Shown here: positions 49,901-63,040 of the stretch, one piece after another
How positions within the stretch are numbered: the stretch's first letter is position 1
How the letters are laid out: every line of letters begins with the position of its first letter
Source of the DNA: Sipunculus nudus
Lineage: Eukaryota > Annelida > Sipuncula > Golfingiida > Sipunculidae
Assembly (NCBI GenBank): GCA_026874595.1
Contig: CM049314.1
Location: forward strand, 955,318-1,019,317
Length of the DNA: 64,000 nucleotides
Direction of reading: 5' to 3'
Made by a program: the position numbers and the translations under genes
The notes under the pieces: model-generated
What the model saw: only the letters and a program-made list of their open reading frames with translations
Told to the model about the DNA's origin: nothing
The model's database searches: none

Positions 49901-52900
49901 AGTTTTGCATGGCACTGTACACCGTACCTGCAGGTACTTATGTATGGTACTGAAAAACTGTACCTGCCGGTAGTTATGAGTATGGTACTGCAAGCCTTGT
50001 GTGACACCATATCTGCAGGTAGTTATGAGTATGGCACTGTAAGCCTTGTGTGACACCGTACCTGCAGGTAGTTATGTATGGTACTGAAAGCCTTGTTTTA
50101 CACCGTACATGCAGGTAGTTATGGGTATGGTACTTGAAGCCTTGTGTTACACCCTACCTGCAGGTAGTTATGGGAATAGTACAGTAGGCCTTGTGTGACA
50201 CCGTACCTGCAGGTAGTTATGAGTATGGTACTGTAAGCCTTGTGTGAAACCCTACCTGCAGGTAGTTATGAGTATGGTACTGTAAGTCTTAGGTGACACC
50301 GTACCTGTAGGTACTGTACACCTAACCTGCATGTAGTTATGAGTATGGTACTATAAGCCTTGTGTGACACCCTACCTGCAGGTAGTTATGAGTATCGTAC
50401 TGTAAGCCTTGTGTGACACCGTACCTGCAGGTAGTTATGAGTATGATACTGTAAGCCTTGTGTGACACACTACCTGCAAGTAGTTATGTATGGTACTGTA
50501 CACCGTACCTGCAGGTAGTTATGCATGGTACTGTACACCGTAGATGCAGGCATTTATGTATGGTACTGTAAGCCTTGTGTGACACCCTAGCTGCAGGTAG
50601 TTAATAGTATGGTACTATGAGCCTTGTTTGACACCCTACCTGCATGTAGTTATGGGTATAGTACTGTAAGCCTTGTGTGACACTGTACCTGCAGGTAGTT
50701 ATGAGTATGGTACTGTAAGCCTTGTGTGACACCGTACCTGCAGGTAGTTTTTCATGGTACTGTACACTGTACCTGTAGGTAGTTATGTATGGTACTGTAC
50801 ACCGTACCTGCAGGTAGTTATGTATGGTACTCTACACCGTACCTGCAGGTAGTTATGCATGGTACTGTACACAGTACCTGCAGGTAGTTATGTATGGTAA
50901 TGTAAGTCTTGTGTGACACCCTACCTGCAGGTAGTTATGAGTATGGTACTGTGAGCCTTGTATGACACCGTACCTGCAGGTAGTTATGTATGGTAATGTA
51001 AGCCTTGTGTGAGACCCTACCTGCAGGTAGTTATGTATGGTACTGTAAGCCTTGTGTGACACCGTACCTATAGGTACTGTACACCGTACCTGCAGGTAGT
51101 TATGAGTATGGTACTATAAGCCTTGTGTGACACCCTACCTGCAGGTAGTTATGGGTATGGTACTGTAAGCCTTGTGTGACACCCTATCTGCAGGTAGTTA
51201 TGAGTATGGTATTGTAAGCCTTGTGTGACACCCTACCTGCTGGTAGTTATGTATGGTACTTTACACCGTACCTGGAGGTTGTTATGCATGGTACTGTACA
51301 TCGTACCTGCAGGTAGTTATAAGTATGGTACTGTAAGCCTTGTGTGACACCTTCCCTGCAGGTAGTTATGAGTATGGTACGGTAAACCTTGTGTGACACC
51401 ATACTTGCGTGTAGTTTTGAGTATGGTACTGTAAGCCTTGTGTGACACCGTACCAGTAGGTACTGTACACCGTACCTGCAGGTAGTTATGAGTATGGTAC
51501 TGCAAGCCTTGTGTGACACCATACCTGCAGGTAGTTATGTATGGTACTGTACACCGTACCTGCAGGTAGTTATGCATGGTACTGTACACCGTACCTGCAG
51601 GTAGTTATGTATGGTACTGTACACCGTACCTGCAATTAGTTATGAATATTGTACTGTAAGCCTTGTGTGACACCTTACCTGCAGGTAGTTATGAGTATGG
51701 TACTGTAAGCCTTGTGTGACACCCTACCTGCAGGTAGTTATGAGTATGGTACTGTAAGCCTTGTGTGACACCCTACCTGCAGGTAGTTATGAGTATGGTC
51801 CAGTAAGCCTTGTTTGACACCGTACCTTCAGGTAGTTATGAATTGCACTGTACACCGTACCTGCAGATAGTTATTTATGGTACTGTAAACCGTACCTGCA
51901 GGTAGTTATGAGTATGGTACTGCAAGCCTTGTGTGACACCATACCTGCAGGTAGTTATGAGTATGGTCCAGTAAGCCTTGTTTGACACCGTACCTGTAGG
52001 TACTGTACACCGTACCTGCAGGTAGTTATGCATGGTACTGTACACCGTACCTGCAGGTAGTTATGTATGGTACTGTACACAGTACCTTTAGGTAGTTATG
52101 CATGGTACTGTACACCGTCCCTGCAGGTAGTTATGTATGGTACTGTACACCGAACCTGCAGGTAGTTATGCATGGTACTGTACACCGTACCTGCCGGTAG
52201 TTATGTATGTTACTGTACACCGTACCTGCAATTAGTTATGAGTATGGTACTATAAGCCTTTTGTGACACCTTACCTGCAGGAAGTTATGAGTATGGTACT
52301 GTAAGCCTTGTGTGACACCCTACCTGCAGGTAGTTATGAGTATGGTACTGTAAGCCTTGTTTGACACCCTACCTGCAGGAAGTTATGAGTATGGTACTGT
52401 CAGCCTTGTATGACACCCTACCTGCAGGTAGTTATGCATGGTACTGTACACCGTATCTGCAAGTAGTTATGCATGGTACAGTACACCATACCTGCAGGTA
52501 GTTATGCATGGTACTGTACAACTTACCTGCAGGTTATTATGAGTATGGTACTGTAAGCCTTGTGTGACACCCTACCTGCAGGTAGTTATGAGTATGGTAC
52601 TGTAAGCCTTGTGTGACACCGTATCTGCAGGTAGTTATACATGGTACTGTACACCGTACCTGCAGCTAGTTTTGGGTATGGTACTGTAAGCCTTGTGTGA
52701 CACCCTACCTGCAGGTAGTTATGAGTATGGTACTGTAAGCCTTGTGTGACACCGTACTTGCAGGTAGTTATGAGTATGGTACTGTAAGCCTTGTGTGACA
52801 CCCTACCTGCAGGTAGTTATGAGTATGGTACTGTAAGCCTTGTGTGACACTGTACTTGCAGGTAGTTATAAGTATGGTACTGTAAGCCTTGTGTGACACC

Positions 52901-55900
52901 CTACCTGCAGGTAGTCATTTATGGTACTGTACACCGTTCCTGCTGGTTGTTATGGGTATGGAACTGTAAGCCTTGTGTGACACCCTATTTGCAGGTAGTT
53001 ATGAGTATGGTACTGTAGGCCTTGGGTGAAACCGTACCTGCAGGTAGTTTTGCATGGCACTGTACACCGTACTTGCAGGTAGTTATGTATGGTACTGAAA
53101 AACTGTACCTGCCGGTAGTTATGAGTATGGTACTGCAAGCCTAGTGTGACACCATATCTGCAGGTAGTTATGAGTATGGCACTGTAAGCCTTATGTGACT
53201 CCGTACCTGCAGGTAGTTATGTATGGTACTGAAAGCCTTGTTTTACACCGTACCTGCAGGTAGTTATGGGTATGGTACTTGAAGCCTTGTGTTACACCCT
53301 ACCTGCAGGTAGTTATGGGTATAGTACCGTAGGCCTTGTGTGACACCGTACCTGCAGGTAGTTATGAGTATGGTACTGTAAGCCTTGTGTGAAACCCTAC
53401 CTGCAGGTAGTTATGAGTATGGTACTGTAAGTCTTGTGTGACACCGTACCTGTAGGTACTGTACACCTAACCTGCAGGTAGTTATGAGTATGGTACTATA
53501 AGCCTTGTGTGACACCCTACCTGGAGGTACTTATGAGTATGGTACTGTAAGCCTTGTGTGACACCGTACCTGCAGGTAGCTATGAGTATGGTACTGTAAG
53601 CCTTGTGTGACACACTACCTGCAAGTAGTTATGTATGGTACTGTACACGGTACCTGCAGGTAGTTATGCATAGTACTGTACACCGTAGATGCAGGCATTT
53701 ATGTATGGTACTGTAAGCCTTGTGTGACACCCTACCTGCAGGTAGTTATGAGTATGGTACTGTGAGCCTTGTTTGACACCCTACCTGCATGTAGTTATGG
53801 GTATAGTACTGTAAGCCTTGTGTGACACTGTACCTGCAGGTAGTTATGAGTATGGTACTAAAAGCCTTGTGTGACACCGTACCTGCAAATAGTTATGTAT
53901 GGTACTCTACACCGTACCTGCAGGTAGTTATGCATGGTACTGTACACCGTACCTGCAGGTAGTTATGTATGGTAATGTAAGCCTTGTGTGACACCCTACC
54001 TGCAGGTACTTATGAGTATGGTACTGTGAGCCTTGTGTGACACCCTACCTGCAGGTAGTTATGAATATGGTACTGTGAGCTTTGTGTGACACCGTACCTG
54101 CAGGTAGGTATGAGTATGGTACTGTAAGCCTTGTGTGACATCTTACCTGCAGGTAGTTATGAGTATGGTACTGTAAGACTTGTGTGACACCCTACCTGCA
54201 GGTAGTTATGAATATGGTACTGTGAGCTTTGTGTGACACCGTACCTGCAGGTAGGTATGAGTATGGTACTGTAAGCCTTGTGTGACATCTTACCTGCAGG
54301 TAGTTATGAGTATGGTACTGTAAGCCTTGTGTGACACCCTACCTGCAGGTAGTTATGAGTATGGTACTGTAAGGCTTGTGTGACACCCTATTTGCAGGTA
54401 GTTATGCATGGCACTGTACACCGTACCTGCAGGTAGTTATGTATGGTACTGTAAACCGTACGTGCAGGTAGTTATGAGTATGGTACTGTAAGCCTTGTGT
54501 GACACCCTATTTGCAGGTAGTTATGAGTATGGTACTGTAAGGCTTGTGTGACACCCTATTTGCAGGTAGTTATGCATGGCACTGTACACCGTACCTGCAG
54601 GTAGTTATGTATGGTACTGTAAACCGTACGTGCAGGTAGTTATGAGTATGGTACTGTAAGCCTTGTGTGACACCCTATTTGCAGGTAGTTATGAGTATGG
54701 TACTGTAAGCCTTGTGTGACACCCTACCTGCAGGTAGTTATGCATGGCACTGTACACCGTACCCACAGGAGAGGTAGTTATGTATGGTACTGTAAACCGT
54801 ACCTGCAGGTAGTTATGAGTATGGTACTGTAAGCCTTGTGTGACACCCTACCTGCAGATAGTTATGAATTGCACTGTACACCGTACCTGCAGGTAGTTAT
54901 TTATGGTACTGTAAACCGTACCTGCAGGTAGTTATGAGTATGGTACTGCAAGCCTTGTGTGACACCATACCTGCAGGTAGTTATGAGTATGGTCCAGTAA
55001 GCCTTGTTGGACACCGTACCTGTAGGTACTGTACACCGTACCTGCAGGTAGTTATGTATGGTACTGTACACTGTACCTGCAGGTAGTTATGGGTATGTTA
55101 CTGTAAGCCTTTTGTGACACCCTACCTGCAGGTAGTTATGCATGGTACTCTACACCGTACCTGCAGGTAGTTATGAGTATGGTACTATAAGCCTTTTGTG
55201 ACACCTTACCTGCAGTTAGTTATGAGTATGGTACTGTAAGCCTTGTGTGACAACCTACCTGCAGGTAGTTATGAGTATGGAACTGTAAGCCTTGTGTGAC
55301 ACCCTACCTATAGGTAGTTATGAGTATGGTACTGTAGGCCTTGGGTGAAACCGTACCTGCAGGTAGTTTTGCATGGCACTGTACACCGTACCTGCAGGTA
55401 GTTATGTATGGTACTGAAAAACTGTACCTGCCGGTAGTTATGAGTATGGTACTGCAAGCCTAGTGTGACACCATATCTGCAGGTAGTTATGAGTATGGCA
55501 CTGTAAGCCTTATGTGACTCCGTACCTGCAGGTAGTTATGTATGGTACTGAAAGCCTTGTTTTACACCGTACCTGCAGGTAGTTATGGGTATGGTACTTG
55601 AAGCCTTGTGTTACACCCTACCTGCAGGTAGTTATGGGTATAGTACCGTAGGCCTTGTGTGACACCGTACCTGCAGGTAGTTATGAGTATGGTACTGTAA
55701 GCCTTGTGTGAAACCCTACCTGCAGGTAGTTATGAGTATGGTACTGTAAGTCTTGTGTGACACCGTACCTGTAGGTACTGTACACCTAACCTGCATGTAG
55801 TTATGAGTATGGTACTATAAGCCTTGTGTGACACCCTACCTGGAGGTACTTATGAGTATGGTACTGTAAGCCTTGTGTGACACCGTACCTGCAGGTAGTT

Positions 55901-58900
55901 ATGAGTATGGTACTGTAAGCCTTGTGTGACACACTACCTGCAAGTAGTTATGTATGGTACTGTACACGGTACCTGCAGGTAGTTATGCATAGTACTGTAC
56001 ACCGTAGATGCAGGCATTTATGTATGGTACTGTAAGCCTTGTGTGACACCCTACCTGCAGGTAGTTATGGGTATAGTACTGTAAGCCTTGTGTGACACTG
56101 TACCTGCAGGTAGTTATGAGTATGGTACTAAAAGCCTTGTGTGACACCGTACCTGCAAATAGTTATGTATGGTACTCTACACCGTACCTGCAGGTAGTTA
56201 TGCATGGTACTGTACACCGTACCTGCAGGTAGTTATGTATGGTAATGTAAGCCTTGTGTGACACCCTACCTGCAGGTACTTATGAGTATGGTACTGTGAG
56301 CCTTGTGTGACACCCTACCTGCAGGTAGTTATGAATATGGTACTGTGAGCTTTGTGTGACACCGTACCTGCAGGTAGGTATGAGTATGGTACTGTAAGCC
56401 TTGTGTGACATCTTACCTGCAGGTAGTTATGAGTATGGTACTGTAAGACTTGTGTGACACCCTACCTGCAGGTAGTTATGAATATGGTACTGTGAGCTTT
56501 GTGTGACACCGTACCTGCAGGTAGGTATGAGTATGGTACTGTAAGCCTTGTGTGACATCTTACCTGCAGGTAGTTATGAGTATGGTACTGTAAGCCTTGT
56601 GTGACACCCTACCTGCAGGTAGTTATGAGTATGGTACTGTAAGGCTTGTGTGACACCCTATTTGCAGGTAGTTATGCATGGCACTGTACACCGTACCTGC
56701 AGGTAGTTATGTATGGTACTGTAAACCGTACGTGCAGGTAGTTATGAGTATGGTACTGTAAGCCTTGTGTGACACCCTATTTGCAGGTAGTTATGAGTAT
56801 GGTACTGTAAGGCTTGTGTGACACCCTATTTGCAGGTAGTTATGCATGGCACTGTACACCGTACCTGCAGGTAGTTATGTATGGTACTGTAAACCGTACG
56901 TGCAGGTAGTTATGAGTATGGTACTGTAAGCCTTGTGTGACACCCTATTTGCAGGTAGTTATGAGTATGGTACTGTAAGCCTTGTGTGACACCCTACCTG
57001 CAGGTAGTTATGCATGGCACTGTACACCATACCCACAGGAGAGGTAGTTATGTATGGTACTGTAAACCGTACCTGCAGGTAGTTATGAGTATGGTACTGT
57101 AAGCCTTGTGTGACACCCTACCTGCAGATAGTTATGAATTGCACTGTACACCGTACCTGCAGGTAGTTATTTATGGTACTGTAAACCGTACCTGCAGGTA
57201 GTTATGAGTATGGTACTGCAAGCCTTGTGTGACACCATACCTGCAGGTAGTTATGAGTATGGTCCAGTAAGCCTTGTTGGACACCGTACCTGTAGGTACT
57301 GTACACCGTACCTGCAGGTAGTTATGTATGGTACTGTACACTGTACCTGCAGGTAGTTATGGGTATGTTACTGTAAGCCTTTTGTGACACCCTACCTGCA
57401 GGTAGTTATGCATGGTACTCTACACCGTACCTGCAGGTAGTTATGAGTATGGTACTATAAGCCTTTTGTGACACCTTACCTGCAGTTAGTTATGAGTATG
57501 GTACTGTTAGCCTTGTGTGACAACCTACCTGCAGGTAGTTATGAGTATGGAACTGTAAGCCTTGTGTGACACCCTACCTATAGGTAGTTATGAGTATGGT
57601 ACTGTAAGCCTTGTATGACACCCTACCTGCAGGTAGTTATGCATGGTACTGTACACCGTATCTGCAGGTAGTTATGCATGGTACAGTACGTCATACCTGC
57701 AGGTAGTTATGCATGGTACTGTACAACTTACCTGCAGGTTATTATGAGTATGGTATTGTAAGCCTTGTGTGACACCCTACCTGCAGGTAGTTATGAGTAT
57801 GGTACTGTAAGCCTTGTGTGACACCGTATCTGCAGGTGGTTATATATGGTACTGTACACCGTACCTGCAGCTAGTTTTGGGTATGGTACTGTAAGCCTTG
57901 TGTGACACCCTACCTGCAGGTAGTTATGAGTATGGAACTGTAAGCCTTGTGTGACACCGTACTTGCAGGTAGTTATGAGTATGGTACTGTAAGCCTTGTG
58001 TGACACCCTACCTGCAGGTAGTTATGAGTATGGTACTGTAAGCCTTGTGTGACACTGTACTTGCAGGTAGTTATAAGTATGGTACTGTAAGCCTTGTGTG
58101 ACACCCTACCTGCAGGTAGTTATTTTTGGTACTGTACACCGTTCCTGCAGGTTGTTATGGGTATGGAACTGTAAGCCTTGTGTGACACCCTATTTGCAGG
58201 AAGTTATGAGTATGGTACTGTAGGCCTTGGGTGTAACCGTACCTGCAGGTAGTTTTGCATGGCACTGTACACCGTACCTGCAGGTACTTATGTATGGTAC
58301 TGAAAAACTGTACCTGCCGGTAGTTATGAGTATGGTACTGCAAGCCTTGTGTGACACCATATCTGCAGGTAGTTATGAGTATGGCACTGTAAGCCTTGTG
58401 TGACACCGTACCTGCAGGTAGTTATGTATGGTACTGAAAGCCTTGTTTTACACCGTACATGCAGGTAGTTATGGGTATGGTACTTGAAGCCTTGTGTTAC
58501 ACCCTACCTGCAGGTAGTTATGGGAATAGTACAGTAGGCCTTGTGTGACACCGTACCTGCAGGTAGTTATGAGTATGGTACTGTAAGCCTTGCGTGAAAC
58601 CCTACCTGCAGGTAGTTATGAGTATGGTACTGTAAGTCTTAGGTGACACCGTACCTGTAGGTACTGTACACCTAACCTGCATGTAGTTATGAGTATGGTA
58701 CTATAAGCCTTGTGTGACACCCTACCTGCAGGTAGTTATGAGTATCGTACTGTAAGCCTTGTGTGACACCGTACCTGCAGGTAGTTATGAGTATGATACT
58801 GTAAGCCTTGTGTGACACACTACCTGCAAGTAGTTATGTATGGTACTGTACACCGTACCTGCAGGTAGTTATGCATGGTACTGTACACCGTAGATGCAGG

Positions 58901-60390
58901 CATTTATGTATGGTACTGTAAGCCTTGTGTGACACCCTAGCTGCAGGTAGTTAATAGTATGGTACTATGAGCCTTGTTTGACACCCTACCTGCATGTAGT
59001 TATGGGTATAGTACTGTAAGCCTTGTGTGACACTGTACCTGCAGGTAGTTATGAGTATGGTACTGTAAGCCTTGTGTGACACCGTACCTGCAGGTAGTTT
59101 TTCATGGTACTGTACACTGTACCTGTAGGTAGTTATGTATGGTACTGTACACCGTACCTGCAGGTAGTTATGTATGGTACTCTACACCGTACCTGCAGGT
59201 AGTTATGCATGGTACTGTACACAGTACCTGCAGGTAGTTATGTATGGTAATGTAAGTCTTGTGTGACACCCTACCTGCAGGTAGTTATGAGTATGGTACT
59301 GTGAGCCTTGTATGACACCGTACCTGCAGGTAGTTATGTATGGTAATGTAAGCCTTGTGTGAGACCCTACCTGCAGGTAGTTATGTATGGTACTGTAAGC
59401 CTTGTGTGACACCGTACCTATAGGTACTGTACACCGTACCTGCAGGTAGTTATGAGTATGGTACTATAAGCCTTGTGTGACACCCTACCTGCAGGTAGTT
59501 ATGGGTATGGTACTGTAAGCCTTGTGTGACACCCTATCTGCAGGTAGTTATGAGTATGGTATTGTAAGCCTTGTGTGACACCCTACCTGCTGGTAGTTAT
59601 GTATGGTACTTTACACCGTACCTGGAGGTTGTTATGCATGGTACTGTACATCGTACCTGCAGGTAGTTATAAGTATGGTACTGTAAGCCTTGTGTGACAC
59701 CTTCCCTGCAGGTAGTTATGAGTATGGTACGGTAAACCTTGTGTGACACCATACTTGCGTGTAGTTTTGAGTATGGTACTGTAAGCCTTGTGTGACACCG
59801 TACCAGTAGGTACTGTACACCGTACCTGCAGGTAGTTATGAGTATGGTACTGCAAGCCTTGTGTGACACCATACCTGCAGGTAGTTATGTATGGTACTGT
59901 ACACCGTACCTGCAGGTAGTTATGCATGGTACTGTACACCGTACCTGCAGGTAGTTATGTATGGTACTGTACACCGTACCTGCAATTAGTTATGAATATT
60001 GTACTGTAAGCCTTGTGTGACACCTTACCTGCAGGTAGTTATGAGTATGGTACTGTAAGCCTTGTGTGACACCCTACCTGCAGGTAGTTATGAGTATGGT
60101 ACTGTAAGCCTTGTGTGACACCCTACCTGCAGGTAGTTATGAGTATGGTCCAGTAAGCCTTGTTTGACACCGTACCTTCAGGTAGTTATGAATTGCACTG
60201 TACACCGTACCTGCAGATAGTTATTTATGGTACTGTAAACCGTACCTGCAGGTAGTTATGAGTATGGTACTGCAAGCCTTGTGTGACACCATACCTGCAG
60301 GTAGTTATGAGTATGGTCCAGTAAGCCTTGTTTGACACCGTACCTGTAGGTACTGTACACCGTACCTGCAGGTAGTTATGCATGGTACTG
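43970..60390. repeat. 8,350-bp higher-order tandem duplication in the satellite
   Basis: Landmarks recur at an offset of exactly 8350: ACACCGTTCCTGCTGGTTGT at 44581 and 52931, and repeat-derived open frames at 44236/52586, 49441/57791, 50853/59203 and 51247/59597. The two copies span about 43970-52040 and 52320-60390. They differ by only a few substitutions that I noticed (for example TAGTTATG/TAGCTATG at 45231/53581 and TGTGTGAAACC/TGCGTGAAACC near 50241/58591), so the duplication is recent. Outside these limits the alignment breaks into other variants. Confidence 0.85.
44661..49250. repeat. Nested 2,319-bp duplication inside the 8,350-bp block
   Basis: TACTGTAGGCCTTGGGTGAA occurs at 44661 and 46980, and GTACACCTAACCTGCAGG at 45111 and 47430, both 2319 bp apart. 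The same pair recurs in the second 8,350-bp copy (about 53011 and 55330), so this duplication is older than the 8,350-bp one. Confidence 0.8.
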
Positions 60391-63040
60391 TAAACCGTAC
60401 CTGCAGGTAGTTATGAGTATGGTACTGTAAGCCTTGTGTGACACCCTACCTGCAGGTAGTTATGAATTGCACTGTACACCGTACCTGCAGATAGTTATTT
60501 ATGGTACTGTAAACCGTACCTGCAGGTAGTTATGAGTATGGTACTGCAAGCCTTGTGTGACACCATACCTGCAGGTAGTTATTTTTGGTACTGTACACCG
60601 TTCCTGCAGGTTGTTATGGGTATGGAACTGTAAGCCTTGTGTGACACCCTATTTGCAGGAAGTTATGAGTATGGTACTGTAGGCCTTGGGTGTAACCGTA
60701 CCTGCAGGTAGTTTTGCATGGCACTGTACACCGTACCTGCAGGTACTTATGTATGGTACTGAAAAACTGTACCTGCCGGTAGTTATGAGTATGGTACTGC
60801 AAGCCTTGTGTGACACCATATCTGCAGGTAGTTATGAGTATGGCACTGTAAGCCTTGTGTGACACCGTACCTGCAGGTAGTTATGTATGGTACTGAAAGC
60901 CTTGTTTTACACCGTACATGCAGGTAGTTATGGGTATGGTACTTGAAGCCTTGTGTTACACCCTACCTGCAGGTAGTTATGGGAATAGTACAGTAGGCCT
61001 TGTGTGACACCGTACCTGCAGGTAGTTATGAGTATGGTACTGTAAGCCTTGTGTGAAACCCTACCTGCAGGTAGTTATGAGTATGGTACTGTAAGTCTTA
61101 GGTGACACCGTACCTGTAGGTACTGTACACCTAACCTGCATGTAGTTATGAGTATGGTACTATAAGCCTTGTGTGACACCCTACCTGCAGGTAGTTATGA
61201 GTATCGTACTGTAAGCCTTGTGTGACACCGTACCTGCAGGTAGTTATGAGTATGATACTGTAAGCCTTGTGTGACACACTACCTGCAAGTAGTTATGTAT
61301 GGTACTGTACACCGTACCTGCAGGTAGTTATGCATGGTACTGTACACCGTAGATGCAGGCATTTATGTATGGTACTGTAAGCCTTGTGTGACACCCTAGC
61401 TGCAGGTAGTTAATAGTATGGTACTATGAGCCTTGTTTGACACCCTACCTGCATGTAGTTATGGGTATAGTACTGTAAGCCTTGTGTGACACTGTACCTG
61501 CAGGTAGTTATGAGTATGGTACTGTAAGCCTTGTGTGACACCGTACCTGCAGGTAGTTTTTCATGGTACTGTACACTGTACCTGTAGGTAGTTATGTATG
61601 GTACTGTACACCGTACCTGCAGGTAGTTATGTATGGTACTCTACACCGTACCTGCAGGTAGTTATGCATGGTACTGTACACAGTACCTGCAGGTAGTTAT
61701 GTATGGTAATGTAAGTCTTGTGTGACACCCTACCTGCAGGTAGTTATGAGTATGGTACTGTGAGCCTTGTATGACACCGTACCTGCAGGTAGTTATGTAT
61801 GGTAATGTAAGCCTTGTGTGAGACCCTACCTGCAGGTAGTTATGTATGGTACTGTAAGCCTTGTGTGACACCGTACCTATAGGTACTGTACACCGTACCT
61901 GCAGGTAGTTATGAGTATGGTACTATAAGCCTTGTGTGACACCCTACCTGCAGGTAGTTATGGGTATGGTACTGTAAGCCTTGTGTGACACCCTATCTGC
62001 AGGTAGTTATGAGTATGGTATTGTAAGCCTTGTGTGACACCCTACCTGCTGGTAGTTATGTATGGTACTTTACACCGTACCTGGAGGTTGTTATGCATGG
62101 TACTGTACATCGTACCTGCAGGTAGTTATAAGTATGGTACTGTAAGCCTTGTGTGACACCTTCCCTGCAGGTAGTTATGAGTATGGTACGGTAAACCTTG
62201 TGTGACACCATACTTGCGTGTAGTTTTGAGTATGGTACTGTAAGCCTTGTGTGACACCGTACCAGTAGGTACTGTACACCGTACCTGCAGGTAGTTATGA
62301 GTATGGTACTGCAAGCCTTGTGTGACACCATACCTGCAGGTAGTTATGTATGGTACTGTACACCGTACCTGCAGGTAGTTATGCATGGTACTGTACACCG
62401 TACCTGCAGGTAGTTATGTATGGTACTGTACACCGTACCTGCAATTAGTTATGAATATTGTACTGTAAGCCTTGTGTGACACCTTACCTGCAGGTAGTTA
62501 TGAGTATGGTACTGTAAGCCTTGTGTGACACCCTACCTGCAGGTAGTTATGAGTATGGTACTGTAAGCCTTGTGTGACACCCTACCTGCAGGTAGTTATG
62601 AGTATGGTCCAGTAAGCCTTGTTTGACACCGTACCTTCAGGTAGTTATGAATTGCACTGTACACCGTACCTGCAGATAGTTATTTATGGTACTGTAAACC
62701 GTACCTGCAGGTAGTTATGAGTATGGTACTGCAAGCCTTGTGTGACACCATACCTGCAGGTAGTTATGAGTATGGTCCAGTAAGCCTTGTTTGACACCGT
62801 ACCTGTAGGTACTGTACACCGTACCTGCAGGTAGTTATGCATGGTACTGTAAACCGTACCTGCAGGTAGTTATGAGTATGGTACTGTAAGCCTTGTGTGA
62901 CACCCTACCTGCAGGTAGTTATGAATTGCACTGTACACCGTACCTGCAGATAGTTATTTATGGTACTGTAAACCGTACCTGCAGGTAGTTATGAGTATGG
63001 TACTGCAAGCCTTGTGTGACACCATACCTGCAGGTAGTTA
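58123..63040. repeat. 2,459-bp tandem duplication in the satellite
   Basis: Repeat-derived frames at 58155/60614, 59203/61662, 59597/62056 and 59667/62126 are offset by exactly 2459. The copies meet at about 60581/60582, where TATTTTTGGTACTG follows the block end abruptly. Confidence 0.85.

Noticed and set aside
39930-62398. Minus-strand MSHKAYSTIHNYLQV-type small proteins
   Set aside because: Translations of the satellite unit, recurring at exactly the duplication offsets.
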